DNA of 11,999 nt from an uncultured Acetatifactor sp. (GTDB taxonomy: Bacteria > Bacillota > Clostridia > Lachnospirales > Lachnospiraceae): the NCBI GenBank assembly GCA_910589655.1, contig CAJUTJ010000137.1, forward strand, positions 1 to 11,999. The letters run 5' to 3'. A program made the translations under genes and the position numbers. Numbering within the stretch: the stretch's first letter is position 1; every line of letters starts with the position of its first letter. Under the pieces are notes generated by a model. It searched no databases, was not told the origin of the DNA, and saw nothing but the letters and a program-made list of their open reading frames with translations. Shown one piece after another: positions 6,268 to 11,999 of the stretch.

Positions 6268-7641
6268 CTAACGCCTCCCATGCGGCCTTTGGAATATTAA
6301 AATTGTTTTATATCCGCTTTGAGGCGCACTTTCGATTTTCATTGTTCCACCATGTGCCTCCACAATCTGCCTCACAAGCAGAAGCCCCAACCCATGCCTC
6401 AAGTCCAGCCGTTCATCGATGCTTTCCATATAGTGAGGTTTTTCTTCCAGCTCCCGTAATTTTTTAGCGGACATACCCACGCCATTGTCCGCAACTGTGA
6501 TAGAAACATCTTCCAATGAACAGACAAGGGACAGGAAAATATCGCACCCCTGTGGATTGTGGTTGATACTGTTCTGCACCAAGTTACCGATAGCCCGCGA
6601 AAGCAACCGAGCGTCACAGTCTATAACTGTGGTTTCCGCTTCGGAAGAAATTTCAACCTCGACGGAATATTTCTCACCGATACCTGCATTGAGCAAATCC
6701 GCCGCATAGGAGCGCAGCAGTTTAGACAGGCGTACCAGTTCTTTATGGAGCGGCTGCATTTCATATTCCAACTGCGATACTAAATTCAAGTCCTGTACCA
6801 AGTCTTTGATTTTTGCGCTCTGCGCCCGGATGATCTCTGCCTCTTGCTGAATATTTCCAGTGGCCCCGTGATCTCCGGCAATCCGCTGGGCATATCCCAT
6901 AATCATAGAGAGCGGTGTGCGGATGTCGTGGGAAACGCCGCTGATCCAGTTGGCGCGAGCCTGATTTTGTCTGCTCAACACTTGGGATGCCTGATTGACG
7001 CTATCCGCAATTTCCGACAACTCGCCTCGAATGGACAAATCAACAGGTTTGCCGGTGGACAGTGTTTTGATAGAAGCCATAATCGGCTCTGTATTTTTTG
7101 CTATTTTTTGTTTTGAGAAGTAGTAGACCAAAAACAGAAGCAATATGTCAATCGCCAGGATGCCGGTTACAAAGAGCGGGAAAATCCTAATTGCCCGTAT
7201 CGGGAAATAATTTCCCGTCAGCTTCATAAAGCTGTCTTTTGGGTAGCCCAATACCAGCAGACCATTGTCTATGTTCCGCACAAAAACAGGATAGTCTTGC
7301 AGATAGCCTTTCGAGAACACAGCCACATCCTGAATAGTGTATTGTGTTGGTATTTCCTCCGGCAAAGATACCTCCCAAATACAGCGCCCGCCTGCGTCCA
7401 ATAGCATAGCCCAGATCTGATTACGGTTTAGCTCTTGCAGTCTTTCTTCGGATATGCCGGATGCTGACAGATCATCAGCCACAGCTTCTAACATATTTGC
7501 CGGTGATGCCGAACCGTATTCCCTGAATACGATACCTCCGAACGTCAAGGCAAACGCAAGAATATTGACAAGCAGGAGAATGAGAGCAAACACAAAAAAG
7601 GAAAGAAGATACTTCGAGATATATTTTCCAAATACTTTCAT
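6268..7641 (-). CDS. Sensor histidine kinase of the peptide-immunity module
   Basis: A 457-aa kinase. A membrane helix at about residues 11-38, an extracytoplasmic domain at about 39-150, and a second helix at about 152-175 are followed by a HAMP-like linker (176-225). The dimerisation motif WISGVSHDIRTPLSMI carries His238. The ATPase domain shows the N-box IGNLVQNSINHN (351-362), DNGVGM (385-390) and HGLGLLLVRQIVEAHGG (416-432). The ribosome binding site AGGGGG lies in the 3' end of the metallophosphoesterase fragment, whose stop is three bases upstream of the ATG. The extracellular domain of about 110 residues suggests direct sensing of a peptide or cell-wall stress. It should phosphorylate the regulator encoded upstream on the same strand. 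No terminator is evident after its stop. Confidence 0.95.
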   Translation of the reverse strand: MKVFGKYISKYLLSFFVFALILLLVNILAFALTFGGIVFREYGSASPANMLEAVADDLSASGISEERLQELNRNQIWAMLLDAGGRCIWEVSLPEEIPTQYTIQDVAVFSKGYLQDYPVFVRNIDNGLLVLGYPKDSFMKLTGNYFPIRAIRIFPLFVTGILAIDILLLFLVYYFSKQKIAKNTEPIMASIKTLSTGKPVDLSIRGELSEIADSVNQASQVLSRQNQARANWISGVSHDIRTPLSMIMGYAQRIAGDHGATGNIQQEAEIIRAQSAKIKDLVQDLNLVSQLEYEMQPLHKELVRLSKLLRSYAADLLNAGIGEKYSVEVEISSEAETTVIDCDARLLSRAIGNLVQNSINHNPQGCDIFLSLVCSLEDVSITVADNGVGMSAKKLRELEEKPHYMESIDERLDLRHGLGLLLVRQIVEAHGGTMKIESAPQSGYKTILIFQRPHGRR

Positions 7642-7644
7642 CGG

Positions 7645-7971
7645 TTATTTCACCCCCTGCTTATCAATCTGATCTAAACTCCACTCCACTAATACGATTT
7701 CCGGCCGATTATTGAACCGGAACGGTATGATGCTGTTTCCGGGGTCGCGGCTGACAACCGTGTTTGTGCCGCCGTCAGTATATAGGCCGGCATCGTACTT
7801 TGGGAAAAATCCCTGATTGGGAGCAACCAGCCCGCCAATCAACGGAAGCCGAAATTGCCCGTCGTGTGCGTGACCGCTTAATACTAAATCAACGTTGCAG
7901 TTTACATAGGTATCGAACAATTCCGGCCTGTGAAAAAGCAAAATCGTATAGCCAGTCTTATCTTCCGCACA
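7645..7971 (-). pseudogene. C-terminal fragment of a metallophosphoesterase between regulator and kinase
   Basis: The frame starts directly after the regulator's stop codon and in the same phase. It reads CAEDKTGYTILLFHRPELFD, then VDLVLSGHAHDGQFRLPLIG, GLVAPNQGFFPKYDAGLYT and NSIIPFRFNNRPEIVLVEW. This is the C-terminal part of a YkuE-type calcineurin-like phosphoesterase, with the metal-binding GHAHDGQ motif. The N-terminal half with the first metal motifs (DxH, GDxxD, GNH[DE]) is absent anywhere nearby, so it cannot be an active enzyme. There is no ribosome binding site and no ATG; a TTG at 7941 is the only candidate start. Its 3' end supplies the kinase gene's ribosome binding site, so its retention may be only structural for the operon. 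Confidence 0.85.
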
Positions 7972-8673
7972 TTATTTTCTCGCCAGCAGTTTATAGCCCA
8001 ATCCCTTGACTGTCAGCAGGGAAACCGGCTTTGACGGGTCTGCCTCGATCTTCTCCCGGACACGCCGCACATGGGCATTCAAACTGTTTTCATAGCCAAA
8101 GGGGTTGTCACCCCATAGAGCCTCGCAGAGCGTGTCCACGGTCACAATACGGCCCTCATTCTTCGCAAGAGTTTCCAGCAGCCTATGCTCCATCGCTGTC
8201 AAGGGAAGTATCTCACCGCCCTTATCCACTTCGGCCCGGCTGAAATCCACCGTACAGCTATCCAGCTTCAAAACGGTTGTGTCCTCTTTATAGCATCGGC
8301 GCAGAACCGCATAGACCCGCAACAGAAATTCCTGAGGCAGAAAGGGCTTCGCAATATAATCGTCCGCACCAAGGCCCAGTCCCGCCAGCTTGTCCGCAGC
8401 CTCATCACGGGCCGTCAGAAAAATCGCGGGAATATCCGTCCATGCGCGCATCTGCTCCATCAGGGAAAAGCCGTCGCCGTCCGGGAGCATCACATCTAAA
8501 ATTGCCAGATCAGGCTTTTCCGCTTTGGCGACAGCAATTCCCTCTTTCATGTTGGCGGCGGTCACAAGGCACCGAAAGCCCTCGTCCACTAAAATAGCCG
8601 ATACCATTTTCAAAAGCTCCGGCTCGTCATCGACCAGCAGAAGTTTTTTGCTGTGTAAAAATGAATTGTCCAT
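7972..8673 (-). CDS. OmpR/PhoB-family response regulator of the peptide-immunity module
   Basis: A 233-aa regulator starting at ATG 8673, seven bases after AGGAGG. The receiver domain has the acidic pair Asp15-Asp16, the phospho-acceptor Asp60 in AILDVMLPDGDGF, Thr87 in FLTAR and Lys109 in AKPF. The winged-helix domain (about 135-233) ends with NSLNAHVRRVREKIEADPSK and TVKGLGYKLL. It is co-oriented with the sensor kinase gene, separated from it only by a phosphoesterase fragment, and is divergent from the ABC operon. Four 11-bp-spaced direct repeats in the divergent intergenic region are its likely binding sites. The module resembles regulatory pairs that switch on lantibiotic-type ABC transporters. 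The actual inducer is unknown. Confidence 0.95.
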   Translation of the reverse strand: MDNSFLHSKKLLLVDDEPELLKMVSAILVDEGFRCLVTAANMKEGIAVAKAEKPDLAILDVMLPDGDGFSLMEQMRAWTDIPAIFLTARDEAADKLAGLGLGADDYIAKPFLPQEFLLRVYAVLRRCYKEDTTVLKLDSCTVDFSRAEVDKGGEILPLTAMEHRLLETLAKNEGRIVTVDTLCEALWGDNPFGYENSLNAHVRRVREKIEADPSKPVSLLTVKGLGYKLLARK

Positions 8674-8696
8674 CGTGACACCTCCTGTTCGTCCCC

Positions 8697-8705
8697 ATTA
8701 TAACA
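8697..8705 (-). promoter_or_regulatory. Extended -10 promoter of the regulator-kinase genes
   Basis: On the minus strand TGTTATAAT, an extended -10 (TGnTATAAT), lies 23 bases upstream of the regulator ATG. No good -35 exists at 16-18 bases; the TTGAAC further upstream is only 8 bases away. An extended -10 can work without a -35, giving basal expression of the sensor pair. Confidence 0.55.
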
Positions 8706-8737
8706 TACTCGTTCAACTTTATGGATGGCTCTCTGAA

Positions 8738-8779
8738 AAAGTAAGGTAAAAGTAAGGACAAGAGAAGGTAGAAGTCAGG
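8738..8779 (+). promoter_or_regulatory. Four direct repeats at 11-bp spacing; probable response-regulator binding array
   Basis: Nine-base units start at 8738, 8749, 8760 and 8771: AAAGTAAGG, AAAGTAAGG, AAGAGAAGG and GAAGTCAGG. The first two are identical; the third and fourth match at 6 and 7 of 9 positions. One repeat per helical turn is typical of tandem binding by OmpR/PhoB winged-helix proteins. The last unit ends nine bases before the candidate -10 of the ABC operon and covers its -35 position, the geometry of PhoB-type activation. Binding by the regulator at 7972-8673 is inferred. Confidence 0.7.
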
Positions 8780-8788
8780 CTGATGTTG

Positions 8789-8794
8789 TACCAT
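8789..8794 (+). promoter_or_regulatory. Weak -10 box of the ABC transporter operon
   Basis: TACCAT matches four of six consensus positions. There is no consensus -35 at the right distance; the repeat array occupies that place. This fits an activator-dependent promoter. The predicted start near 8801 leaves a very short leader before the ribosome binding site at 8806-8809. Confidence 0.4.
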
Positions 8795-8817
8795 AGGGGC
8801 AGAAAGGAGATGTGTCT

Positions 8818-9582
8818 ATGGACTATATTATCATCACAGAGCAGTTGACGAAGAAATACAAAAATTTTACTTCCGTCAACAATGTTTCTATCCACGTCCG
8901 CAGGGGCAGTATTTACGGTTTTCTCGGCCCCAACGGAGCGGGCAAATCTACCACCATGAAAATGCTTCTGGGGCTGACCGCCCCCACAAAGGGTCGTTTC
9001 ACCATTGACGGGAAGCAATTTCCGGGTGACCGGCTGAAAATTCTGCGGGAGATCGGCTCTTTCATTGAGGCTCCCTCGTTCTATGCCAACCTGACGGGCC
9101 GGGAAAATTTGGATGTGATACGCCGGATTTTAGGGTTGCGGAAAAACACCGTAGAGGACGCCTTGGAGCTGGTGGGGCTGTCTGAATTTGGAGATCGTCT
9201 CGCAAAGAAGTATTCTCTGGGCATGAAGCAGCGACTTGGCCTCGCCGGGGCGCTGCTGGGACGTCCTCCTATCCTCATTCTGGACGAACCGACCAATGGA
9301 CTTGACCCCTCCGGCATCCACGAGATACGCAATCTGGTGAAGTCCCTGCCTAATCTGTACGATTGCACCATCCTCATTTCCTCCCATATGCTATCGGAAA
9401 TTGAGCTGATGGCGGACGACATCGGCATCCTCAATCATGGGCGGCTGCTGTTTGAGGGCAGCTTGGATGATCTGCGGCACAGCGCAAGGCAGGCGGAAAT
9501 GTCCGCCGACAATTTGGAAGATGTGTTCCTCTCCATCGTGGAGCAGGACAACGCCGCCAGAAAGCAGAGGGCAAAGCTATGA
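8818..9582 (+). CDS. ABC ATPase of a LanF-type (lantibiotic immunity, CprA-like) transporter
   Basis: A 254-aa ATPase. ATG 8818 is preferred because GGAG (8806-8809) is eight bases upstream; the in-frame GTG at 8812 would be only two bases away. Motifs in order: Walker A GPNGAGKST (37-45); the Q-loop position, which reads FIEAPSFY, with Glu84 where most ABC proteins have Gln; the signature YSLGMKQR (132-139); Walker B ILILDEPTNGLD (152-163); and the switch His190 in SSH. A Glu at the Q-loop (the E-loop) is a reported hallmark of LanF immunity ATPases such as NukF. With the two membrane proteins that follow it should expel or shield against lantibiotics or other cationic peptides. Its stop overlaps the next start in ATGA. 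Confidence 0.92.
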   Translation: MDYIIITEQLTKKYKNFTSVNNVSIHVRRGSIYGFLGPNGAGKSTTMKMLLGLTAPTKGRFTIDGKQFPGDRLKILREIGSFIEAPSFYANLTGRENLDVIRRILGLRKNTVEDALELVGLSEFGDRLAKKYSLGMKQRLGLAGALLGRPPILILDEPTNGLDPSGIHEIRNLVKSLPNLYDCTILISSHMLSEIELMADDIGILNHGRLLFEGSLDDLRHSARQAEMSADNLEDVFLSIVEQDNAARKQRAKL

Positions 9583-10304
9583 GGGCGCTTGTGATCGAAC
9601 TGCGGAAAGAAAAACGGACAGGGGTAATCCCGGTGCTGCCGGCTGTTGGTATTTTAGGTGCGGCCTACGCCTTTGTCAACTTCTTTGTTCGAAAAGATAC
9701 GCTGCTGGGTCTCCCGCTGGATCCAATGGATGTACTGCTGACCCAGCTTTACGGCATGATTATGATACTGAACCTGTTCGGTATCGTTGTCGCGGCCTGC
9801 ATGGTCTTTCAGCTGGAGTTTAAGGGCAGCGCAATCAAAAAGATGTATATGCTCCCCATGAGCGTACCGGGGATGTATCTCTGCAAATTCCTAATCTTGA
9901 CCGTCATGCTCTTTGTGGCGGCAGCTCTGGAAAATCTGGCGCTAATGAAAATCGGACAGAGCTGCCTGCCGCAGGGGACATTTGAAATGGGAACGCTGCT
10001 CCGCTTTACGGCATATTCATTCCTCACATCCATGCCGGTGCTGTCCTTTATGGTGCTGATTTCCTCGCGCTTTGAAAATATGTGGGTTCCCCTTGGCGTG
10101 GGAGTTGCCGGTTTTTTAAGCGGGATGGCTCTGGCATCGTCAGCCGCAGCGGTCTTGATGGTGCATCCGTTCATTGTGATGTTCAAGCCTGCGGTGGCTA
10201 TGAGCGCACAACCCGATATGTTGGTCGTAATGTTTGCGCAGGTAGAAACGCTCCTTTTCCTTGGCCTTGGGCTGTGGATGGCAAAAAATCTGCGCTATGA
10301 GTAA
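9579..10304 (+). CDS. ABC-2-type permease, first subunit (LanE/MutE-like)
   Basis: A 241-aa membrane protein starting inside the ATPase gene's stop codon, so it is translationally coupled. Six hydrophobic segments are visible at about residues 14-35, 55-78, 100-124, 145-163, 168-190 and 219-236. Between the second and third lies the ABC-2 pattern FQLEFKGSAIKKMYMLPMSV, with a conserved acidic residue followed by a short amphipathic stretch and Pro. Size, six-helix plan and partnering with an E-loop ATPase and a second permease fit the EpiE/MutE class of lantibiotic-immunity permeases. The substrate is not shown by the sequence. Confidence 0.88.
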   Translation: MRALVIELRKEKRTGVIPVLPAVGILGAAYAFVNFFVRKDTLLGLPLDPMDVLLTQLYGMIMILNLFGIVVAACMVFQLEFKGSAIKKMYMLPMSVPGMYLCKFLILTVMLFVAAALENLALMKIGQSCLPQGTFEMGTLLRFTAYSFLTSMPVLSFMVLISSRFENMWVPLGVGVAGFLSGMALASSAAAVLMVHPFIVMFKPAVAMSAQPDMLVVMFAQVETLLFLGLGLWMAKNLRYE

Positions 10305-10316
10305 AGGAGGAGCCGC

Positions 10317-11081
10317 ATGAACTTTTTGGATTTACTCGGCATTGAGTTTATGAAAGTGAAACGCTCAAAGATCGTTCCGCTGATTTTTATTGCACCGCTG
10401 TTGGTTGTGGTCTCCGGAGTGGCGGCATTAAGCCGGTATTTTACGCCGGAGTACACCAATGTATGGCCCGCGATGTTCATTCAAAGCGCTCTGGTCTACG
10501 CTTACTACCTGCTGCCGTTCAGCATGATTGTGGTCTGCGTGATGATTGCGGGGCGGGAAACACAGAACAACGGTATCCTGAAAATGCTGGCTCTGCCGGT
10601 CAGCGGTCAAGCTCTTTCCTTGGCAAAGTTTTGTGTCCTGATGTTCTATCTGCTCATGGAAATGGTCGTCTTTCTGGCGGTGTTCGTAGTCGCCGGCATA
10701 GCGGCTTCTTCGACGATGGGTATTACCGAAACATTGCCCGTTCTCTATCTTCTGAAATGGTGCGTGGGGCTGTTTCTGACAATGCTCCCATGTTTGGCGG
10801 CGATGTGGGCAATCACGGTGTTATTTGAAAAACCTCTGCTTTCAGTGGGGTTAAACCTGCTGCTGGTTATCCCTGGCATTCTGGTGGCCAACACACCGCT
10901 CTGGATTGCTTATCCCTACTGTTACAGCGGCTATCTGGTGTCCTGCTCCCTGCATGATTTTACAGCGGAAACCTCTGACGCAGCATTTGCGTTGATGCCG
11001 TTCCTTCCCTGTGCAATCGCTGTATTCGTTCTTCTGCTTACCCTGTCAATCACACAATTTGGAAAAAAGGAAATGAGGTAA
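10317..11081 (+). CDS. ABC-2-type permease, second subunit (LanG/MutG-like)
   Basis: A 254-aa membrane protein with AGGAGG just before its ATG, 12 bases after the preceding stop. Six hydrophobic segments lie at about residues 18-40, 55-78, 103-130, 142-170, 175-197 and 226-246. The segment GRETQNNGILKMLALPVSG (79-97) corresponds to the acidic-residue motif seen in the partner permease, so the two are distant homologues and probably form a heterodimeric membrane channel with two copies of the ATPase. It fits the MutG/EpiG class. Confidence 0.88.
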   Translation: MNFLDLLGIEFMKVKRSKIVPLIFIAPLLVVVSGVAALSRYFTPEYTNVWPAMFIQSALVYAYYLLPFSMIVVCVMIAGRETQNNGILKMLALPVSGQALSLAKFCVLMFYLLMEMVVFLAVFVVAGIAASSTMGITETLPVLYLLKWCVGLFLTMLPCLAAMWAITVLFEKPLLSVGLNLLLVIPGILVANTPLWIAYPYCYSGYLVSCSLHDFTAETSDAAFALMPFLPCAIAVFVLLLTLSITQFGKKEMR

Positions 11082-11085
11082 TTGT

Positions 11086-11385
11086 ATGGAAATCACGAAA
11101 AAATTTCAAAAGCTCAGTCTGGCGGCGCTGATCGTCAGTCTGCTGCCACTGGCAACCCTTGTCCCGGTGTTTCTGAAAATCACCCTGCCGGATGGTGTGC
11201 ATATGATTTGGGCGATCTGCAACATCGTCCTTGCGCTGACGGGCTTCCTGCTCTCTGTGATCTGTGTAAAAAGCGAGGAAAGCCGGAGCGCCGTCAACAT
11301 CATGTCCACGGTCATCAGCATGGCACTGGTGCTGATGATGCTGGGGATTGTCGCCCTTGCCCTGATTCTCAACGTCTTGCAGTAA
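11086..11385 (+). CDS. Small membrane protein with three helices; possible NukH-like immunity protein
   Basis: A 99-aa protein whose ATG is five bases after the permease stop and seven bases after GAGG (11075-11078), so it is the last gene of the operon. Three hydrophobic segments are seen at about residues 11-31, 38-61 and 70-97, separated by short polar loops; the second loop is charged (KSEESRS). I recognise no domain. NukH, a three-helix lantibiotic-binding immunity protein of about 92 residues, is encoded directly after nukFEG, so position, size and topology agree. No sequence similarity is claimed. Confidence 0.85.
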   Translation: MEITKKFQKLSLAALIVSLLPLATLVPVFLKITLPDGVHMIWAICNIVLALTGFLLSVICVKSEESRSAVNIMSTVISMALVLMMLGIVALALILNVLQ

Positions 11386-11521
11386 TACCGGATCGGGAAA
11401 CTGCCATATAGACAATATTTGAAAACTGCCGCACGACTATGGTGAACGGTGCAGGTTTGACGCCTTTTGCAAGACTGTATTGAAGCATGAGGCAAAATAG
11501 ATTACCACCCTGCTTTTTAAC
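11386..11521 (+). other. Intergenic region without a recognisable gene
   Basis: The 136 bases between the end of the ABC operon and the terminator hairpin hold no supported gene, RNA or promoter. Base composition becomes more AT-rich toward the right, as if the acquired block ended here. Confidence 0.5.
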
Positions 11522-11572
11522 AAGAATGAGTAAATCACGCAAAAAATCTGCGTAATTTACTCATTCTTTTTT
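11522..11572 (+). terminator. Strong Rho-independent terminator
   Basis: Arms at 11522-11541 and 11549-11568 pair at 19 of 20 positions around a seven-base loop, and the second arm runs into six T (11567-11572). The core is GAATGAGTAAAT / ATTTACTCATTC. It ends the ABC operon and insulates the next transporter gene. Confidence 0.9.
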
Positions 11573-11628
11573 ACAGCCCCCAAATTACAATACTGTTATC
11601 AAAAAAGCAGCAAAGGAGAATAAAAGAA

Positions 11629-11999
11629 ATGGCTACATTATTGGAAGCGAAAAACGTAACAAAAATTTATGCAAAATCACAGCGCCCAAGCCTTAATAGA
11701 GTATCGTTCAGCGTAACGGACGGTGAATTTATTGCCATTATGGGGGCTTCCGGATCCGGAAAGACTACATTGCTTAATGTTCTTTCCACTATTGATACAC
11801 CCACGAGCGGCAGCATTACAATAAACGGTGTCAATCTTAAAAATCTGACTGATTCCAAAGCAGCGGATTTCCGCAGGGATAATCTGGGTTTTATTTTCCA
11901 AGAATATCTGCTGTTAGACAGCCTTACTATTTTTGAGAATATCGCTGTTCCACTGACTTTACAGAAACTCCCACCGAAAAAAATAGAAAACATGATACG
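11629..11999 (+). CDS. BceA-type ABC ATPase for peptide-antibiotic resistance, 3'-truncated by the window edge
   Basis: The first 123 residues of an ABC ATPase. GGAG (11614-11617) lies 11 bases before ATG 11629. Visible motifs are Walker A GASGSGKTTLLN (39-50) and a normal Q-loop GFIFQEYLLLDSLT with Gln91. The segment VLSTIDTPTSGSITING is typical of BceA/VraD/MacB-like ATPases, which with a large ten-helix BceB permease protect against bacitracin and other cell-wall peptides. It is a different class from the E-loop transporter upstream. A BceB gene is expected just beyond the right edge. Confidence 0.9.
   Translation, partial: MATLLEAKNVTKIYAKSQRPSLNRVSFSVTDGEFIAIMGASGSGKTTLLNVLSTIDTPTSGSITINGVNLKNLTDSKAADFRRDNLGFIFQEYLLLDSLTIFENIAVPLTLQKLPPKKIENMI

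Noticed and set aside
8031..8749. Overlapping plus-strand frames opposite the second response regulator
   Set aside because: They are shadows of the GC-rich regulator gene; composition is rich in Pro, Ser, Arg and His and no motif is seen.
9081..9434. Minus-strand frame of 117 codons inside the ABC ATPase gene
   Set aside because: It is antisense to all the conserved ATPase motifs and has no independent evidence.
1..11999. Insertion sequences or transposase genes
   Set aside because: No transposase motif, terminal inverted repeat pair or target duplication could be recognised, despite the mosaic look of 4.0-6.2 kb.

Overview
The window looks like chromosomal DNA of a Gram-positive anaerobe of the Clostridia, probably a gut Lachnospiraceae- or Ruminococcaceae-type organism. 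The evidence is strong AGGAGG-type ribosome binding sites, TTGnnn/TATAAT promoters, a tRNA without an encoded CCA end, and antimicrobial-peptide defence modules of a Firmicutes kind. No species can be named from sequence alone. Base composition is uneven: about 1.7-5.7 kb is AT-rich, while about 5.8-11.4 kb is visibly richer in G+C and looks like an acquired block.

Layout. (1) 1-1742: the 3' part of an OmpR-type response regulator, overlapping a sensor histidine kinase. (2) 1743-3517: a promoter with a 33-bp near-perfect palindrome on its start site, then a 279-aa metal-exporter-like membrane protein and a Fur-family metalloregulator, probably one operon. (3) 3575-3682: 18 tandem hexamers readable as a Gly-Gln repeat, then a promoter and tRNA-Lys(CTT). 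(4) 3980-6267: a damaged mosaic. It holds an unrecognised truncated ORF right after the tRNA, an intact lipoprotein gene on the minus strand, a broken small gene upstream of it, a frameshifted remnant of an AgrC/GHKL-type kinase, and other coding-like debris. (5) 6268-11385: a peptide-immunity module. A response regulator and a sensor kinase are on the minus strand, with the C-terminal end of a metallophosphoesterase wedged between them. Divergently transcribed are an ABC ATPase with a glutamate in place of the Q-loop glutamine, two ABC-2-type permeases and a 99-aa protein with three membrane segments. (6) 11522-11572: a strong hairpin terminator, then the start of a BceA-type ABC ATPase that runs off the right edge.

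How the genes work together. The core is a stand-alone LanFEG-type (lantibiotic immunity, CprABC-like) transporter with its own two-component system. Four direct repeats at exact 11-bp spacing lie between the divergent genes, just upstream of a weak -10 for the transporter operon; this is the arrangement expected for activation by an OmpR/PhoB-type regulator. The order ATPase-permease-permease-small three-helix protein resembles the nukacin order FEG-H, but no lantibiotic precursor or modification enzyme is present. A BceA-type transporter follows directly, so two classes of peptide-resistance transporter sit side by side. The metal exporter/Fur pair is separate and appears to be self-regulated through the palindrome.
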